A DNA stretch of 64,000 nucleotides, from positions 222,157 to 286,156 of the forward strand of contig DAISXY010000003.1 of NCBI GenBank assembly GCA_036825615.1, written 5' to 3'. The position numbers and the translations under genes were made by a program. The stretch's first letter is position 1. The number at the start of each line of letters is the position of its first letter. Under the pieces are notes generated by a model. It made no database searches, was not told the origin of the DNA, and saw nothing but the letters and a program-made list of their open reading frames with translations. Below are positions 62,222-64,000 of the stretch, piece after piece. This DNA is from JAICXG01 sp036825615. Its GTDB lineage: Bacteria; Verrucomicrobiota; Verrucomicrobiia; Chthoniobacterales; UBA10450.

Positions 62222-62336
62222 GGCGAATGTCGAATGACGAATGACGAAGGAATCACCAATGACGAAGCAAGGCAGCCTTCGCTCTTGGTAATTCGTCATT
62301 GATTAGTCATTCGTCATTGGTCATTCGTCATTTAGC
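62222..62336. repeat. ATGACGAAT heptad-type repeat array, inverted
   Basis: The left half repeats AATGACGA-like units (TGTCGAATGACGAATGACGA), the right half repeats the complement (ATTCGTCATTGATTAGTCAT...). The two halves form a long imperfect hairpin in the gap between truB and ribF. It ends four bases before the ribF start. Confidence 0.75.
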
Positions 62337-62339
62337 CTG

Positions 62340-63269
62340 TTGAAAATCCTCCGATCCATCCCTGAGTTAGCCGAAATTCCCGGGCCGGTCTTTCTCGCCA
62401 TTGGCGTTTTCGATGGTGTGCACCGCGGACACCAGGCCGTCATCGGCACCGCGGTCCGCGACGCAGCCGCAGTAGGCGGGACGTCGGTCGTGGTCACGTT
62501 CGATCCGCACCCGGCGAAAATCCTTCGGCCTAACGAAAGTCCGCGGCTCCTCACTGCTACCCAGCACAAGATCGTCCTCATTCGCGAGCTGGGCGTTTCC
62601 CATCTCCTGCTCTTGAAATTCGACCGCGCGTTTGCCTCGACCGCGCCGGAGGATTTCGTCAGGCAACTGGCTTCGGCGGCGCGGCCGCTGCGCGAAATTT
62701 GTGTCGGCCAGGAATGGTCATTCGGGAAGAACCGGGCTGGTAATCTCGAGCTGCTGAAAAAGCTTGGCGCGAAATGGAATTTCAACGTCGTAGGAGTCGA
62801 GCCGGTCACGGTCGCGGGAAAGATCATCAGCAGCACCGCGATCCGGCGTGCCGTCGAACTGGGCGATTTCGCGAGCGCGCGCGAGATGCTGGGTCGCGAT
62901 TACACCATCCTCGGCACGGTCGAGGAAGGCCAGCACCTTGGCCGGAGTCTCGGATTTCCGACCGCGAACCTGAGCGCGCACAGCGAACAGTTTCCGCCCA
63001 ATGGTGTCTACGCGGCAGAGGGCTCGCTCGGCGGAAAAGTTTATCGCGGCGTGGTTAACCTTGGCGTCCGTCCAACCGTCAGTGCCGACTCGCCCCAGCG
63101 TGTGCTCGAGTTTCACCTCTTCGATTTCGAGCGCGATCTTTATGGGGAAGAGGTGGAGTTGAAATTCCTTCGTTATCTCCGGCCGGAAAAGAAGTTCGAA
63201 AACCTGGCCGGGTTGCGCGACCAGATCTCGCGTGATGTTGCCGCGGCGCGCGAAATCTTCGGGAGCTGA
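62340..63269 (+). CDS. ribF: Bifunctional riboflavin kinase/FAD synthetase
   Basis: RibF makes FMN and FAD from riboflavin. The 309 residues start at TTG 62340 (MKILRSIPELAEIPGPVFLA) because no ATG is close; the frame then shows the adenylyltransferase motif GVFDGVHRGHQAVIG and TFDPHPAKIL. The flavokinase domain (about 180-309) follows with GRSLGFPTANLSAHSE and NGVYA. The 9-mer at 62528 encodes Pro-Asn-Glu. The repeat array ends just before the start codon and no strong ribosome binding site is seen, so expression may be low. Confidence 0.93.
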   Translation: MKILRSIPELAEIPGPVFLAIGVFDGVHRGHQAVIGTAVRDAAAVGGTSVVVTFDPHPAKILRPNESPRLLTATQHKIVLIRELGVSHLLLLKFDRAFASTAPEDFVRQLASAARPLREICVGQEWSFGKNRAGNLELLKKLGAKWNFNVVGVEPVTVAGKIISSTAIRRAVELGDFASAREMLGRDYTILGTVEEGQHLGRSLGFPTANLSAHSEQFPPNGVYAAEGSLGGKVYRGVVNLGVRPTVSADSPQRVLEFHLFDFERDLYGEEVELKFLRYLRPEKKFENLAGLRDQISRDVAAAREIFGS

Positions 63270-63518
63270 TCGGTCACGCCGGAGCGGAGCCGTAGGAAGT
63301 CGTAGCATCCGCAGAGCTGACGGCAACTGTGAGAGATGGATTCCAAGGCTCGCACAGCGCGCTTGGCCACGATGGCGCGATCCTGTGGTTGCGGGGAGCA
63401 ATGATCGCGCTTGTGGAACTTCCCGCCGCGCGTGAATACGAAGCCCAGCTCAAGGCCAGCAAGGAACAAAAAGCGCGGGAGTCGGTGCCAAAGTTTTAGC
63501 AGCGGGATACCGGACTCA
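63270..63518. other. Region downstream of ribF, no convincing gene
   Basis: A short frame beginning at ATG 63401 (MIALVELPAAREYEAQLKAS, 32 residues) follows a GGGGAG box, and the same frame is open upstream without a start codon. It may be the end of a decayed gene. No promoter or terminator is clear. Confidence 0.3.
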
Positions 63519-63663
63519 GCTCTATAATTCGGTTATCGCTCCATATAGGCTTCTAAGACCCTTTGATGCACCGCACCGAGGAACTGGACACGTGTTTTGC
63601 GAGCCATTGCGACCGGAGCCCAATCGGCCGCCAGCAGCAGCGGTAGGAGGGAAATTATAGAGC
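63519..63663. mobile_element. Small RAYT-derived element with GCTCTATAATT inverted ends
   Basis: CAGCTCTATAATT occurs at 63517-63529 and its reverse complement at 63653-63665; the ends face outwards from about 120 bases that encode the start of a REP-associated tyrosine transposase on the minus strand. The element seems to be a deletion derivative that cannot move by itself. A six-base hairpin (GACTGC/GCAGTC) lies just outside at 63672-63687. The same end sequence is found at 17133. Confidence 0.55.
63533..63607 (-). pseudogene. N-terminal remnant of a REP-associated tyrosine transposase
   Basis: On the minus strand ATG 63607 opens MARKTRVQFLGAVHQRVLEA and stops after 24 residues. The first 13 residues match the usual start of RAYT (Y1-type, IS200-like) proteins, which read like MARxLRVxFPGAIYHV. 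After GAVH the sequence changes and ends, so most of the gene, including the catalytic HUH and Tyr region, has been lost. Confidence 0.6.
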
Positions 63664-63789
63664 TGACCCCGGACTGCTTACGCAGTCGCAATAGGACCGC
63701 TCGGTCCGAATCGATAGTGCTTCAGCCGCATCACATCGTGCATCTGATCGAGGAGTTTTTTCCTTGCGAGGAGCGGGCCCAGGTTCTAG

Positions 63790-63814
63790 AACGGGATTCA
63801 TGAACCCCGTTTTT
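63790..63814 (+). terminator. Rho-independent-type terminator
   Basis: AACGGG (63790-63795) pairs with CCCGTT (63806-63811), the loop contains a further inner TTC/GAA pair, and a run of T's ends at 63814. It lies between the RAYT remnant and the last gene of the window. Which transcript it ends is unclear. Confidence 0.6.
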
Positions 63815-63851
63815 ATCGCCCCGCTTCCCTTGAAGCAAGCCTGGATTAGAC

Positions 63852-63885
63852 CGGAAAATCCCGCAAAAAAAGGCGGGATTTTCCG
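63852..63885. terminator. Perfect 13-base hairpin
   Basis: CGGAAAATCCCGC (63852-63864) and GCGGGATTTTCCG (63873-63885) pair fully over an eight-base A-rich loop. On the minus strand it would be read with a T-rich loop. It lies 20 bases before the last start codon and ten bases before a one-base variant of the 9-mer (63895). It could be a terminator or a leader structure for the last gene. Confidence 0.65.
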
Positions 63886-63905
63886 ACCGAATACTCGTTA
63901 GGTCT

Positions 63906-64000
63906 ATGAAGCGCAGCCTGATACTGAGAGGTCTAGCACTCGAGGTCGCGCCGCTCTTCGGGGCACTACTGATTCTCAATGTCGCGCCGGCGCTCGGCGC
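63906..64000 (+). CDS. Start of an exported or membrane protein (cut by window edge)
   Basis: ATG 63906 opens MKRSLILRGLALEVAPLFGA followed by LLILNVAPALGA, a good signal peptide or first membrane segment. The frame is open to the edge (31 codons). The rest lies outside the window, so no family can be assigned. Confidence 0.55.
   Translation, partial: MKRSLILRGLALEVAPLFGALLILNVAPALG

Larger units (their letters stand above)
4994..62536. repeat. Dispersed 9-mer GCCTAACGA / TCGTTAGGC, 31 exact copies
   Basis: Exact copies read GCCTAACGA on the plus strand start at 4994, 6478, 7956, 9041, 12596, 26169, 32322, 33945, 35939, 37006, 40089, 60379, 60599, 62528. Copies read TCGTTAGGC start at 6722, 8056, 9714, 9741, 12328, 12900, 13889, 20571, 27451, 28885, 32726, 33080, 38371, 38434, 38747, 59342, 61720. 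Seven more keep the 8-mer TCGTTAGG or CCTAACGA: 1593, 9938, 26643, 39382, 60678, 61362, 63895. Twenty-six exact copies are inside genes, four between genes and one supplies a stop codon. Counts are by eye and may miss some. The flanking bases show no further consensus. Confidence 0.9.

Noticed and set aside
1..64000. Search for tRNA genes, rRNA and CRISPR arrays
   Set aside because: No T-loop GGTTCGAATCC-type sequence in a foldable context, no rRNA signature and no direct repeats with even spacers were found by eye.

Overview
The window is GC-rich, densely coded DNA from a Gram-negative bacterium: it carries lpxC, kdsB, an MlaDEF-type lipid transporter and an LptF/G permease, all of which imply an LPS outer membrane. 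Several families (DUF5069, secreted proteins ending in a RALGPSL-type domain, PATR-type secreted proteins, paired tail-fibre/S74 proteins) are ones I associate with Verrucomicrobiota, probably Chthoniobacterales-like soil bacteria. No rRNA or marker phylogeny is present, so this assignment is an inference. No tRNA, rRNA, CRISPR array, prophage or intact transposase was seen.

Layout. 0-3.1 kb (minus): mlaE-mlaF-mlaD followed by lpxC, cut by the window edge. 3.6-8.2 kb: an A-type Fe-S carrier, two anchored proteins of unknown function, a HIT protein and a GT39-type glycosyltransferase. 8.5-11.3 kb (plus): cupin, kdsB and pyrG, tightly linked. 11.4-14 kb (minus): purE-purK-sua5 with overlapping ends. 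14-31.9 kb: a looser region with a methyltransferase, GYF_2-STAS protein, MATE pump, secreted proteins, ferritin-like stress proteins, UbiB-type kinase, adenylate cyclase-TPR protein, a cysteine-free MsrB-like protein, a Tat-exported aldo/keto reductase, a Kelch propeller, a SYLF protein and a DUF1206 protein. 31.9-35.7 kb: cinA, an L,D-transpeptidase and an FKBP isomerase. 35.8-41.9 kb (minus): a vanadium haloperoxidase-family protein, then a halogenase-like flavoprotein, a lipoprotein and an MMPL exporter. 42-48 kb: lptF/G, rpsN, a CorC-type protein, a TonB-like lipoprotein and sodB. 48.5-53 kb: two tandem S74-chaperone surface proteins and a PATR protein. 53-55.9 kb: an EamA transporter and a long TPR protein. 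56.2-63.3 kb (plus): the translation operon nusA-infB-rbfA-nrnA-truB-ribF. 63.3-64 kb: a decayed RAYT-derived element and the start of a secreted or membrane protein.

The most unusual signal is not a gene. The non-palindromic word GCCTAACGA (complement TCGTTAGGC) occurs 31 times by eye, in both orientations and in all three codon frames (in-frame SLG with TTA Leu, PNE/PND, and VR/LT), where about 0.5 would be expected by chance. It resembles the DNA uptake sequences of Neisseriaceae and Pasteurellaceae, and one inverted pair forms a hairpin between two genes. I do not know of such a word described in this type of bacterium. Other signals are small dispersed repeats (one inserted in frame in kdsB, one abutting the truB start codon), a promoter-hairpin-T-run leader directly in front of nusA, and the loss of every cysteine in the MsrB-like protein.
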